A stretch of DNA of 64,000 bases from NCBI GenBank assembly GCA_046520405.1, contig JBKGHI010000001.1:1-64000 (forward strand), written 5' to 3'. The stretch comes from Myxococcus sp046520405 (GTDB lineage: Bacteria; Myxococcota; Myxococcia; Myxococcales; Myxococcaceae). This document shows, piece by piece, positions 44,255-51,696 of this stretch. The first letter of the stretch is position 1. Every line of letters starts with the position of its first letter. The notes beneath the pieces are model-generated. The model saw nothing but the letters and a program-made list of their open reading frames with translations, had not been told where the DNA came from and made no database searches. A program made the position numbers and the translations under genes.

Positions 44255-44989
44255 CTACCAGGGACACGTGCCGTTGTCGGTGACGAAGCTGCCCGTCGCC
44301 GACAACGGCAGTTGGGTTGCCCGAACCACGCGCTCCGCTCCCTCATCCGTCGTCAGCGTGCCGGTGTTGCCATTGAGGTCAGTGGCCACGAAGCCGGGGT
44401 TGACCACGCTGACGACGATTCCTTCCTCGCGCAGCTCGTTGGCGAAGCCGACCGTCAGGGCATTCAAGGCGGTCTTCGACGAGCTGTAGGCGAACGCCGG
44501 CCAGCGCGACAAGCCCTGGCTGGGGTCCAACTGGAGCGTCAGCGAGCCCAGCCCCGCGCCCAGCATCACCACGTGGGCGCCGCGCGCCGCGCGCAGCAAG
44601 GGGAGGAACGCGGCCGTGACGCGCAACGGGCCGAAGACGTTGACCTCGTAGGTGGCGCGCACGGCGTCCAGCCGCACGGTGCTCGGCGCCCCATCGCCTT
44701 CCTTCACGTAGATGCCCGCGTTGTTGATGAGCACGTCGAGCGCGGGCGCCTGCGACGCGATGCGGGCGGCCGCCGCCGCGACGCTGGCATCGTCGGTGAC
44801 ATCCAGCGAGATGAAGCGGATGTCGCCAGCACCTGCTTCAGCGAGCGCCGCCACGGCCGCACGCCCCCGGGCTTCGTCGCGGCTCCCGAGCCACGTCGTA
44901 TACCCTTGTGCCGCCAGTCGTTGAACGACCGCGGAGCCAATGCCCTTGTTGCCGCCTGTGACCAGTGCCGTCTTGCCGGTGGGGTTCAT
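44255..44989 (-). CDS. short-chain dehydrogenase/reductase
   Basis: A classical SDR of 244 residues. The NADP motif is TGGNKGIGSA, the inner NNAGI is present, catalytic Ser region LGAGLGSL and YSSSK gives Tyr-Lys. The Arg after the second strand (LGSRDEARG) suggests NADPH. ATG 44989 (MNPTGKTAL) is used; an upstream start at 45028 would leave almost no room for the divergent promoter. Likely a carbonyl reductase controlled by the adjacent AraC regulator. Confidence 0.87.
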   Translation of the reverse strand: MNPTGKTALVTGGNKGIGSAVVQRLAAQGYTTWLGSRDEARGRAAVAALAEAGAGDIRFISLDVTDDASVAAAAARIASQAPALDVLINNAGIYVKEGDGAPSTVRLDAVRATYEVNVFGPLRVTAAFLPLLRAARGAHVVMLGAGLGSLTLQLDPSQGLSRWPAFAYSSSKTALNALTVGFANELREEGIVVSVVNPGFVATDLNGNTGTLTTDEGAERVVRATQLPLSATGSFVTDNGTCPW

Positions 44990-45058
44990 GGGGGCGATAT
45001 GCGAGCCGGATGCGGGACTATCCATCATGGTACGTCCGCATTACTTTACGCATCGTCC

Positions 45059-46021
45059 ATGAATTGGCTGAGTGGCGACCCCATTGATGATGTCATCCAA
45101 CTGCTGCGTCCCCGGACAGTGGTGTCGGCGGAGCTGCGGGTGACCGGGCGTTGGGGCATCCGCTTCGAGGGCTATCCGCACGTGAAGTTCGGCACCGTCG
45201 TGGCCGGGCACTGCGTGATTCTGCTGGAGGGCCGGCGCACGGCGGTGCGCTGCGAGGCCGGAGACGTCTACCTGCTGGGCAATCCGCCTCCGTATGTCAT
45301 GGCCAGCGACGCCACGGTGCCACGGCTGGAGGCGCATGCCCTGTTCAGCCGCGTGACGGATGGCGTGGTGACGCTGGGCGTGACGGGCACGGCGCCGGCG
45401 ACGCACATCGTCGGTGGGCACTTCGTCTTCGATGCGTCGAACGCGCATCTGCTCATGCAGGCGCTGCCTCCCATCCTGAGGGTTCCCGCGGCGTCCGCGG
45501 GGCCGCTGCGTGAGCTGGCGGGGTTGCTCGTGCGTGAGCTGGCCGAGCCTCGGCCGGGCCGAGGCCTGGTGCTGGACCGGCTGTCCCAGTTGATGCTGGT
45601 GCACGCCATGCGCTCGGCGGACATCGTGGGCATGCGCCGGCGAGCCAGTTGGCTCCAGGCGCTGACGGATCCGCGAATCGGCCTGGCGCTCCGGCGCATC
45701 CATGCGGACGTGCAGGCTCGCTTCAGCCTGGGGGAGCTGGCCTCGGTGGCGGGCATGTCCCGCTCGGCGTTCGCCGTCCGCTTCAAGCAGCTCGTTGGCC
45801 GGCCACCGCTCGACTACGCCATCGGGTGGAGAATGGACCTCGCGCGAGACGCACTTCGCACGACGGAGCGCACGGTGGGGGAGCTCGCCTTCGCGTTGGG
45901 GTATGAATCGGAGAGTGCCTTCAGCACGGCCTTCCGGCGCGTCGTTGGCATGCCGCCCAGGACGTATCGTCAACGTGCGCGAACGAGCGCCGTCCCGCCA
46001 GGGAAGCCTCTCACCGAATAG
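45059..46021 (+). CDS. AraC-family regulator with cupin N-terminal domain
   Basis: A 320-residue regulator. Residues 1-150 are a cupin-like effector domain (AGHCVILLEGRRTAVRCEAGDVYLL), and the C-terminal 100 residues carry the two helix-turn-helices: FSLGELASVAGMSRSAFAVRFK and VGELAFALGYESESAFSTAFRR. The domain pattern fits the AraC_binding_2/CuxAR-like group that controls an adjacent divergent oxidoreductase gene. Intergenic distance to the SDR gene is about 70 bp. Confidence 0.88.
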   Translation: MNWLSGDPIDDVIQLLRPRTVVSAELRVTGRWGIRFEGYPHVKFGTVVAGHCVILLEGRRTAVRCEAGDVYLLGNPPPYVMASDATVPRLEAHALFSRVTDGVVTLGVTGTAPATHIVGGHFVFDASNAHLLMQALPPILRVPAASAGPLRELAGLLVRELAEPRPGRGLVLDRLSQLMLVHAMRSADIVGMRRRASWLQALTDPRIGLALRRIHADVQARFSLGELASVAGMSRSAFAVRFKQLVGRPPLDYAIGWRMDLARDALRTTERTVGELAFALGYESESAFSTAFRRVVGMPPRTYRQRARTSAVPPGKPLTE

Positions 46022-46068
46022 GGCGGGGAGGGGGGCAGGTGCTTGGACGGGGGCGTGCGGGGTGGGCC

Positions 46069-46428
46069 ATGAAGGTCGGGGGCCGGTTGTGGACAGGGGA
46101 GGACACCGACCACTTCTGTGAGACGCCTCCGGATGCGGCGTGGATGCCGGTCGTCGTGAGCCTGGAGCACCTGGTCTATGCGCTCTCGGTCCAGGGGCGG
46201 CTTCTGGAGACGCTGCGTGAGAACCTGTGCGCGGACATCCTCCGGCGGGGCTACACGTTCGAACAGTTGAAGCAGCGCCTCGTTGGGCTGGGGGACCGGC
46301 CTGTCGCGCCGTTGGAAGACGCCGAGCTGCGCCTGGCGATTATCGCGCGAGAGCTGGAGCGCGCCCCCGAGCTCCCTGGCGCGGTGGCGACCCTGGAGCG
46401 AGCCGTCGAGGCGTGGACCCGGAACTAG
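46069..46428 (+). CDS. hypothetical protein
   Basis: A 119-residue protein (MKVGGRLWTGEDTDHFCE) with no signal peptide or membrane segment. The centre is helical (LVYALSVQGRLLETLRENLC, FEQLKQRLVGLG) and ends with repeated acidic heptads (LELAPELPGAVATLERAVE-like). ATG 46069 is preferred to a GTG ten codons earlier. Family unknown. Confidence 0.55.
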   Translation: MKVGGRLWTGEDTDHFCETPPDAAWMPVVVSLEHLVYALSVQGRLLETLRENLCADILRRGYTFEQLKQRLVGLGDRPVAPLEDAELRLAIIARELERAPELPGAVATLERAVEAWTRN

Positions 46429-46526
46429 GACGGGGCTCAATTCCGCATTCTCGGATTGCGGGAGATTGAGGCCTCGAGAGCGGGGATGTCATTTCCTGCT
46501 CCAGGCTGGAAGTCGCAAGACACTGG

Positions 46527-46545
46527 ATGCTTCTTCACGAAGCAT
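46527..46545 (+). terminator. perfect 7-bp inverted repeat with T-rich tail
   Basis: ATGCTTC-TTCAC-GAAGCAT forms a perfect stem-loop about 100 bp after the hypothetical gene; it is followed by GTCTGTCTTGTCTGCTTT. It can be a weak terminator or an operator for the small lipoprotein genes that start at 46673. Confidence 0.4.
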
Positions 46546-46672
46546 GTCTGTCTTGTCTGCTTTGACATGGCGAAAAGGGCAGGTCTGGAACGCCCGGAAA
46601 TCCAATGCGGTCCAATGACTCGAAGGCCGACTGGCTTGGCCTTCTTGTCTGGAATGAGCCTGGGAGGATTCC

Positions 46673-46987
46673 ATGAAGAATCGCCATGCAGAGTGGTTCG
46701 CCTTGTTTGCCGGCGTGGTGCTGTTGACGGGCTGCGGACCCGCCGCGGATGACGCGGTGCAGCCCGAAGGCCCTAGCGAGGAGGGCGTCTCCACGCCGGG
46801 GATTCCCTCTGAGTATCTTGAAGAGGGAGAGGTCGAGAGCTCCGCCATCTGTTGCAACGTGAAGTGCAGCGGTGCGTGGTACGGCCCCTTCCGCTCTGTC
46901 AAATACGACGTGTGTGCGAAGTACGGCCGGTATTACTGCCCGCAGCGGAATCTCACCTATCAGGGGCACGCCTGGCGCAACTGCTGA
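46673..46987 (+). CDS. six-cysteine small lipoprotein, copy 1
   Basis: A 104-residue lipoprotein with lipobox LTGC (Cys about 21). The mature protein has a polar acidic linker (about 25-58) and a compact C-terminal domain of about 45 residues with six cysteines: CC-x3-C, then one Cys in VCAKYGRY, one in YYCPQR and the last residue. Pattern: CC-x3-C-x6-GP-x8-C-x2-Y-x-R-Y-x-C-x2-R-x-L and W-R-x-C. GGGAGG precedes ATG 46673. It is paralogous to the next gene; three disulfides are likely. Function unknown. Confidence 0.75.
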   Translation: MKNRHAEWFALFAGVVLLTGCGPAADDAVQPEGPSEEGVSTPGIPSEYLEEGEVESSAICCNVKCSGAWYGPFRSVKYDVCAKYGRYYCPQRNLTYQGHAWRNC

Positions 46988-47024
46988 CCGGTTCGGAAGT
47001 GCAAGGAAAGCGAGGGCTGACGTC

Positions 47025-47345
47025 ATGAAGAATCAAATGAAGAGCATGTTGTCGTTGTTCGTGGGTGCGCTGTTGTTCACGGGCTGCGGCGGCCCGTTGC
47101 CCGAGGAGTCACAGGATTCGCAAGGGTCCATCGCCATTCCGGAGCAGTCCCTGAGCCCGGAGGACTCCAGCTCCGAGGCGGGAGAGGTCAGCGCCCTCAT
47201 GGCCTGCTGCTACTACCGGTGTTCGGACAACGTCTTGAGAGGGCCGTCTCCCAATGTCGTGCAAGGCAACTGCGGCAACTACGCGAGGTACCAGTGCGCC
47301 AGGCGCGGGCTCCGCTATGTGAGTGCGAGCTGGCGGGATTGCTAG
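47025..47345 (+). CDS. six-cysteine small lipoprotein, copy 2
   Basis: A 106-residue paralogue of the preceding protein. Signal peptide with lipobox FTGC, acidic/serine linker, then ACCYYRCSDNVLRGP and CGNYARYQCARRGLRYV ending WRDC, six cysteines in the same register as copy 1. The two copies differ widely outside the cysteines and the RY/C/R-L framework, so the duplication is not recent or the linker evolves fast. ATG 47025 follows GCAAGGAAAGCGAGG. Confidence 0.75.
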   Translation: MKNQMKSMLSLFVGALLFTGCGGPLPEESQDSQGSIAIPEQSLSPEDSSSEAGEVSALMACCYYRCSDNVLRGPSPNVVQGNCGNYARYQCARRGLRYVSASWRDC

Positions 47346-47364
47346 CGCCAGCACCGCGGCGTCA

Positions 47365-47391
47365 CTCTCCCGCGCCGCATGGGCGGGAGAG
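47365..47391. terminator. hairpin between convergent genes
   Basis: CTCTCCCGC and GCGGGAGAG form a perfect 9-bp stem with a 9-nt loop between the lipoprotein pair and the WD40 gene; it probably terminates both directions. Confidence 0.6.
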
Positions 47392-47413
47392 GGCCTGCGC
47401 GGGTTCCTCATGC

Positions 47414-49876
47414 TCAGGGCATGTGGAGCTTCAGGACATACAAGAAGTCCCGCTCGTTGCGGCCTCGACCCAGGACGAGTCCGTCCTTCAGGATGAGCAT
47501 CTCCTCCATCGCATCCTGGAAGTGAACTCGGGGCGTGGTGGCCCGTTGCTGATGGAACGCGACGGGGCCTTCACTCAGCAATTCCCAGTACCGCCTGGAC
47601 ACGGCGTCGTCCGCCTCGGTGCTGCCTGGAAGTTCCGTGCGCAGCGTGCCCGTGGCGAGGTCGAAGAAGCGCGTGTGCAGGTCCTCGGCCAGCGTGACGA
47701 GCACCTCGTCGCTCAGGGCCACGGAGAAGGGGAGGGACGGGTGGGGTAGCTCATACATGCGCGCGCCCGCCCGAACGTCGAAGACCCGCACCTGGTCATC
47801 CAGGCTACACGCCGCCACGCGTGTGCCATCCGCGGAGAGTCCCAGGCCGATGACGGACTCCCTGCTCCCGGTGAGGACCTGCTGGGCGCCGGTGGGGAGC
47901 GTGTAGAGCGCGACCTCTCCCGACTCGCGTCCCACCGCGATGAGGGGCGCGTGGGCCGCCGCGGCGTAAGCGGGAGTGGGCTCGACCACCGCATCGGTGC
48001 TGATGAGCTGCCGGCCGCTCTGGACCGCGTGGACCGTGATGCGCTCGCTGGCCGCATGGCCTGACACCACGCAGGTGCCGTCCGGTGTGAAGTCCACCCA
48101 GGTGATGGGGCCTCCTGGGCCCCGCAGCCTGTGCAGCAAGACGCCGTCCGTCACGCGCCAGAGGTGGACCGCGCCCTCTTCGATGGCGGCCGCCAGCAGC
48201 TTCGAGTCGGGAGAGAAGGCGATGGGAAGCTTGTCGACGAGGCGCGCCTGGGCCTTGGCCGCCTCCCCGGGCGGCGCCAGCAACGTGCGAACGGGGGTGA
48301 GGCTCCGCGCGTCGAGCAGCAGGATGCCCAAGCGGTATCGCTGCTCGTGTGAGGACAGTTGGGGTTGGGCAAGCCACGCCCCGTCGGGGCTGACCTTCCA
48401 GGTCTGCGCGTAGGCCGCTCCAGAATCAGCGGGCACGGGCGTCGCGCGCCCCTGCGCATCAAGGACGAGTGTCTCCGAATGCAGCCGCGCGATGCCCCAA
48501 GGGCCCTCGGCATGCCCCCACAGGTTCGTGACGCGGTCCTGTTCCGCTCGCAGGAGGGGCGCGGGCTCCGCCTCCAGGTCGCTGACGCGCGTGCGTCCGC
48601 TCGCCGAAGTCAGCGCGAAGCGCTTGCCGGACGGGAGGAATGCGATGCCACGCTCGCGTCCGTCGGAGAGATAGGGATGCGTCCGGAGCACCTCTCCGCT
48701 CTTCGCATCCAACAGCTCCACCCGGTTGAAGGCCAGGGCGCCCAGCCGCTCGCCGTCGAGCCAGGCGACGTGCGAGTAGGGGCCCTGTCCCAACGCTCCG
48801 GTGACACGCGTCCAGGTTGCCGTCGCCACCCGGACAATGCCATCCATGGTTGTCAGCGCGAGCCAGGCGCCGTCCGGACTGAAGGCCACCGACGAGACGG
48901 AGGTGGTGCTCCGGATGAGGGCTGTTTGTTGGCCGGTCTCCGCGTCCCAGATGCGCACGGTGTCGTCCGACGCACCCGAGGCCAGCCACTTGCCGGAGGG
49001 GTGGAAGGCGACCGTCAACACGGACTGCTCGTGCCCCTTGAGCGTGCGCACTTCCCGGCCCGAGGCCACATCGAACAGCCGTACCCGCCACCCGAGGTTC
49101 GCCACGGCGAGCCAGCGGCCGTCCGGGCTGAAGGCCACCGATGTCACCTGGCCTTCCTGGCCCGTCAACGCATGCAGCAGGGCGCCTGTCTGGGCATCCC
49201 AGATGCGCGCGTCATGGTCGCGAGAGCCTGACGCCAGCCGCGTCCCGTCCGGGCTCCACGCGACGCCTCGCACCTCGCCTTCGTGTCCCTCCAGTTGGTG
49301 GAGGCACGTTCCAGTGGCCATGTCCCAGATGTGAACGTTCCGCCCGTCCTCCCATGAGCCCGTAGCGAGCCGGTCGCCCGAAGGGCTGTATGCCGCGCAC
49401 AGCACCTGGGCCTCGTGCCGGAGGACCTGGTCATTGCCCTCCAGGGCTCCGGGCAGGGGCCGGAGGGATTCGACCCAGGCTGCGCCGCTCCGCGCGTTCC
49501 ACTGCTCGCGCCAGTGCTCCGCGAGTCTCCACAAATGCGCGTCCGCGTGGCGCCAGGGCCCCGTGTCAGCGGGCGCGAAGTGCGCGGCGGCATCGGGCGC
49601 GTCGAACCAGCGCAGCCGGTTGTAGAGGCACTGGAAGAGGGCCTCGGGGCGCGCTCGAAGGAAGGCTGCGTCCAGCGTGAGCGCTTGCCGGAGCACCCGC
49701 AGGGTCCTGGGGCTGACCGACAGGTCTCCGCCCTTGTCGACGCGGGTGTCCGGCGGCGTCTGGGCGCGCGCCGTGTCCAGGGCGGACAGGAGCGCGTCGA
49801 AGCCGCGGTCCGTCAGCAGTTGTTCAAGGGTGGCGAGTTCAGTGAGCGAGGCGAGGGACGGGGCGTTGTCGGGCAT
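47414..49876 (-). CDS. WD40-repeat protein
   Basis: An 820-residue protein. Residues 1-150 form a helical N-terminal domain of unknown type (TELATLEQLLTDRGFDALL, RPEALFQCLYNRLRWF). From about 155 to the end there are roughly 12-14 WD40 units, clearest where SPDGTRLASGSRDHDARIWD, SPDGRWLAVAN, HPSGKWLASGASDDTVRIWD and SPDGAWLALT occur. These make one or two beta-propellers. No kinase, NTPase or signal peptide is present, so a scaffold role is likely, perhaps with a partner elsewhere; no partner gene adjoins it. Confidence 0.88.
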   Translation of the reverse strand: MPDNAPSLASLTELATLEQLLTDRGFDALLSALDTARAQTPPDTRVDKGGDLSVSPRTLRVLRQALTLDAAFLRARPEALFQCLYNRLRWFDAPDAAAHFAPADTGPWRHADAHLWRLAEHWREQWNARSGAAWVESLRPLPGALEGNDQVLRHEAQVLCAAYSPSGDRLATGSWEDGRNVHIWDMATGTCLHQLEGHEGEVRGVAWSPDGTRLASGSRDHDARIWDAQTGALLHALTGQEGQVTSVAFSPDGRWLAVANLGWRVRLFDVASGREVRTLKGHEQSVLTVAFHPSGKWLASGASDDTVRIWDAETGQQTALIRSTTSVSSVAFSPDGAWLALTTMDGIVRVATATWTRVTGALGQGPYSHVAWLDGERLGALAFNRVELLDAKSGEVLRTHPYLSDGRERGIAFLPSGKRFALTSASGRTRVSDLEAEPAPLLRAEQDRVTNLWGHAEGPWGIARLHSETLVLDAQGRATPVPADSGAAYAQTWKVSPDGAWLAQPQLSSHEQRYRLGILLLDARSLTPVRTLLAPPGEAAKAQARLVDKLPIAFSPDSKLLAAAIEEGAVHLWRVTDGVLLHRLRGPGGPITWVDFTPDGTCVVSGHAASERITVHAVQSGRQLISTDAVVEPTPAYAAAAHAPLIAVGRESGEVALYTLPTGAQQVLTGSRESVIGLGLSADGTRVAACSLDDQVRVFDVRAGARMYELPHPSLPFSVALSDEVLVTLAEDLHTRFFDLATGTLRTELPGSTEADDAVSRRYWELLSEGPVAFHQQRATTPRVHFQDAMEEMLILKDGLVLGRGRNERDFLYVLKLHMP

Positions 49877-49986
49877 GCGCGGCTCGGGTCGTTTGGCGTG
49901 ACCCTACACCCGTCAACGGCTGAAGGTGGCCTGCAGGAAGCGCAGATTTGGCTCCCCGGTCGACTTATTCCCCAATGCACGCCGGG

Positions 49987-50568
49987 TCAGCTCGCCTGCG
50001 GACGGCGTTGCAGCGCTTTCTCCAGCCGCGCCCGGAGCGTCTCGGCGTTGCCCTGGGCCAGGGAGGGATGCTCGAGCGCGAAGTTCCGCCAGTCCACCGC
50101 GCTGGCCGGGGCGAAGACACCCGCGTCGAAGTCCTCTTTCCACATCCCCTTCTTCTCCTCGAAGACGCGCCGCAGCGCGTCCGTGACAGCGTGCTTGAGC
50201 GCCTTGAGGAGCTGCGTCCCCTCCCTGGAGCCGGGGGCCACCGTATCGGGGGTGACGACGAGGTCGATGTCCTTGGCGGGGCGGGCTTCGCGCCGGTACC
50301 AGTGGGCGAGGACGGCGCTGCCGCGAGCCACGACTTGCGCATCCGCCGACGAGCGCCCGATGCCCATGAGGCACTGCCGAAGGAGCCGGGCACGGGCGTC
50401 GCTGAAAGACGACGCCTCCCGGGCGTTCTCGAACCGGGTAGGCCCTTTGACGAACGCAGCGGCGTAATGCTTCAGCGCCGGGTCGAAGACATCCGGCCGG
50501 GATTTGTCGGGCTCATAGTCCTGGGGATGGCTCGGGGGGCGCTGTCCAGGCTTCGTGGGATTGCTCAT
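49987..50568 (-). CDS. AbiEii-like nucleotidyltransferase
   Basis: A 193-residue protein with the minimal nucleotidyltransferase signature: ARGSAVLAHWY (about 81-91) and KDIDLVV with the metal pair D100 and D102. The layout resembles AbiEii/MenT-type transferases that act as toxins by pyrophosphate transfer to tRNA. The C-terminal third is helical (EDFDAGVFAPASAVDW). ATG 50568 overlaps the TGA of the upstream gene, so the two form an operon with the unknown protein first. Toxin status is inference. Confidence 0.7.
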   Translation of the reverse strand: MSNPTKPGQRPPSHPQDYEPDKSRPDVFDPALKHYAAAFVKGPTRFENAREASSFSDARARLLRQCLMGIGRSSADAQVVARGSAVLAHWYRREARPAKDIDLVVTPDTVAPGSREGTQLLKALKHAVTDALRRVFEEKKGMWKEDFDAGVFAPASAVDWRNFALEHPSLAQGNAETLRARLEKALQRRPQAS

Positions 50569-51161
50569 CGTGGGATTTCCTCCAGCCAGCCCTCATCGAG
50601 GGAAAGGTTGTCGTCGAAGAGCACGCATTCGCGCTCCACCTTCGTCACCGGGAGTCCCTCGCTCGCGAGGGCCGCCAGGAGTGCGTCGAAGCGTGCGGCC
50701 ATGCGCGCATCGTCCCTGGGGCCGAAGCGCTGGGTGAGGAAGCGCTCCTGGAGGCCGTCAGGGAAGCTCTTGTATGCGTTGCGTGACAGGTGGGCCGCGT
50801 TCGCCGCCGCGAGCCGCTCCAGGGACTCCAGGTCTCGCGTGGCCACGCGGACGTGGTGCTCAAGGTACAAGGGGGGCACGACTTCGCGACGATGAAGGGG
50901 GAGGGGCCAGCGCGCCTCCACCTTGATGCGGCAGGTCCGCGCGCCGCAGGTATCGTGGACCTCCTGGGCCAGCGTCTCCGCGCGCTGCCGGGACGCCTCC
51001 ACCGAGCAGGCGCCGTGCTGCGTGAGCATGACCTGTCGCGGCGCCACGCCCCGCGCAAGTTCGATGCACAGCACCTTCACGTTCCGGTGCGTGGCCCAGT
51101 CGCGGAGCTCGGGCTTCGTTCCGGCGCGCAGGTCAACGGTGAGGTGCGTCTCCAGGAGCAT
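50565..51161 (-). CDS. unknown protein, partner of the AbiEii-like gene
   Basis: A 198-residue cytoplasmic protein. It has alternating strand-helix character (THRNVKVLCIELARG, CRIKVEARWPLPL, VPPLYLEHHVRVATRD) followed by a helical second half with NAYKSFPDGLQERFLTQRFG and VTKVERECVLFDDN. I do not recognise the family. The 4-nt overlap with the nucleotidyltransferase gene and gene order (unknown first) resemble an antitoxin-toxin pair, or a regulator with its enzyme. Confidence 0.65.
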   Translation of the reverse strand: MLLETHLTVDLRAGTKPELRDWATHRNVKVLCIELARGVAPRQVMLTQHGACSVEASRQRAETLAQEVHDTCGARTCRIKVEARWPLPLHRREVVPPLYLEHHVRVATRDLESLERLAAANAAHLSRNAYKSFPDGLQERFLTQRFGPRDDARMAARFDALLAALASEGLPVTKVERECVLFDDNLSLDEGWLEEIPR

Positions 51162-51326
51162 GGTGACGGAGTGCCTTGACGAAGGGGCTCAGGATGGCCC
51201 GGTCCGGGCCAGGGTGCACCCACGGCGGGCCCGGCGCTTTCTGACGGACGATGCCTTGGATGAAGTCCCCTCGGCCGCTAAGAAGGCCCGGCTGCAAGGT
51301 GGCGCCGGAACAGGAGACCCAAGGGC

Positions 51327-51695
51327 ATGCTCCCTGAGCGAATCAACCGCGGTGACGTGTTCTGGGTGGCGCCTGATGACTCGCGAGGTCCTGTCCCGAG
51401 CTATTCGCATCCACACGTCGTGGTCCAGGACGACGTCTTCAACCATTCACGCATCACCACGGTGGTGGTGTGTGCGCTGACGTCGAACCTGCACCGGGCC
51501 AGCGAGCCCGGCAACGTGTTGCTCGACGCGGGCGAGGGGAATCTTCCCAAGCAGAGCGTCGTCGTCGTGTCGCAGATCTCCTCGGTCGAAAAGGCCTGTC
51601 TGGGAGAGCGCATCGGGTCGCTGTCCGATGCCCGGGTGGAGCAGATTCTCGCCGGCCTGCGCTTCCAACAGGTGTCGTTCTTCAGGAGGCCGTGA
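51327..51695 (+). CDS. MazF/PemK-like toxin-family protein
   Basis: A 122-residue protein with the PemK/MazF ribonuclease fold. INRGDVFWVAPDD is the usual first strand and loop, YSHPHVVVQDD the second and RITTVVVCALTSNLHR and VVVVSQISSV the later strands. Catalytic Arg/Thr candidates are Arg in RGD and the TSNL segment. No antitoxin ORF precedes it in the 165-bp gap. Instead the serine hydrolase gene follows 2 bp later with GGAGG in between, an unusual partner. It may be a solitary, possibly inactive member. Confidence 0.8.
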   Translation: MLPERINRGDVFWVAPDDSRGPVPSYSHPHVVVQDDVFNHSRITTVVVCALTSNLHRASEPGNVLLDAGEGNLPKQSVVVVSQISSVEKACLGERIGSLSDARVEQILAGLRFQQVSFFRRP

Positions 51696-51696
51696 A

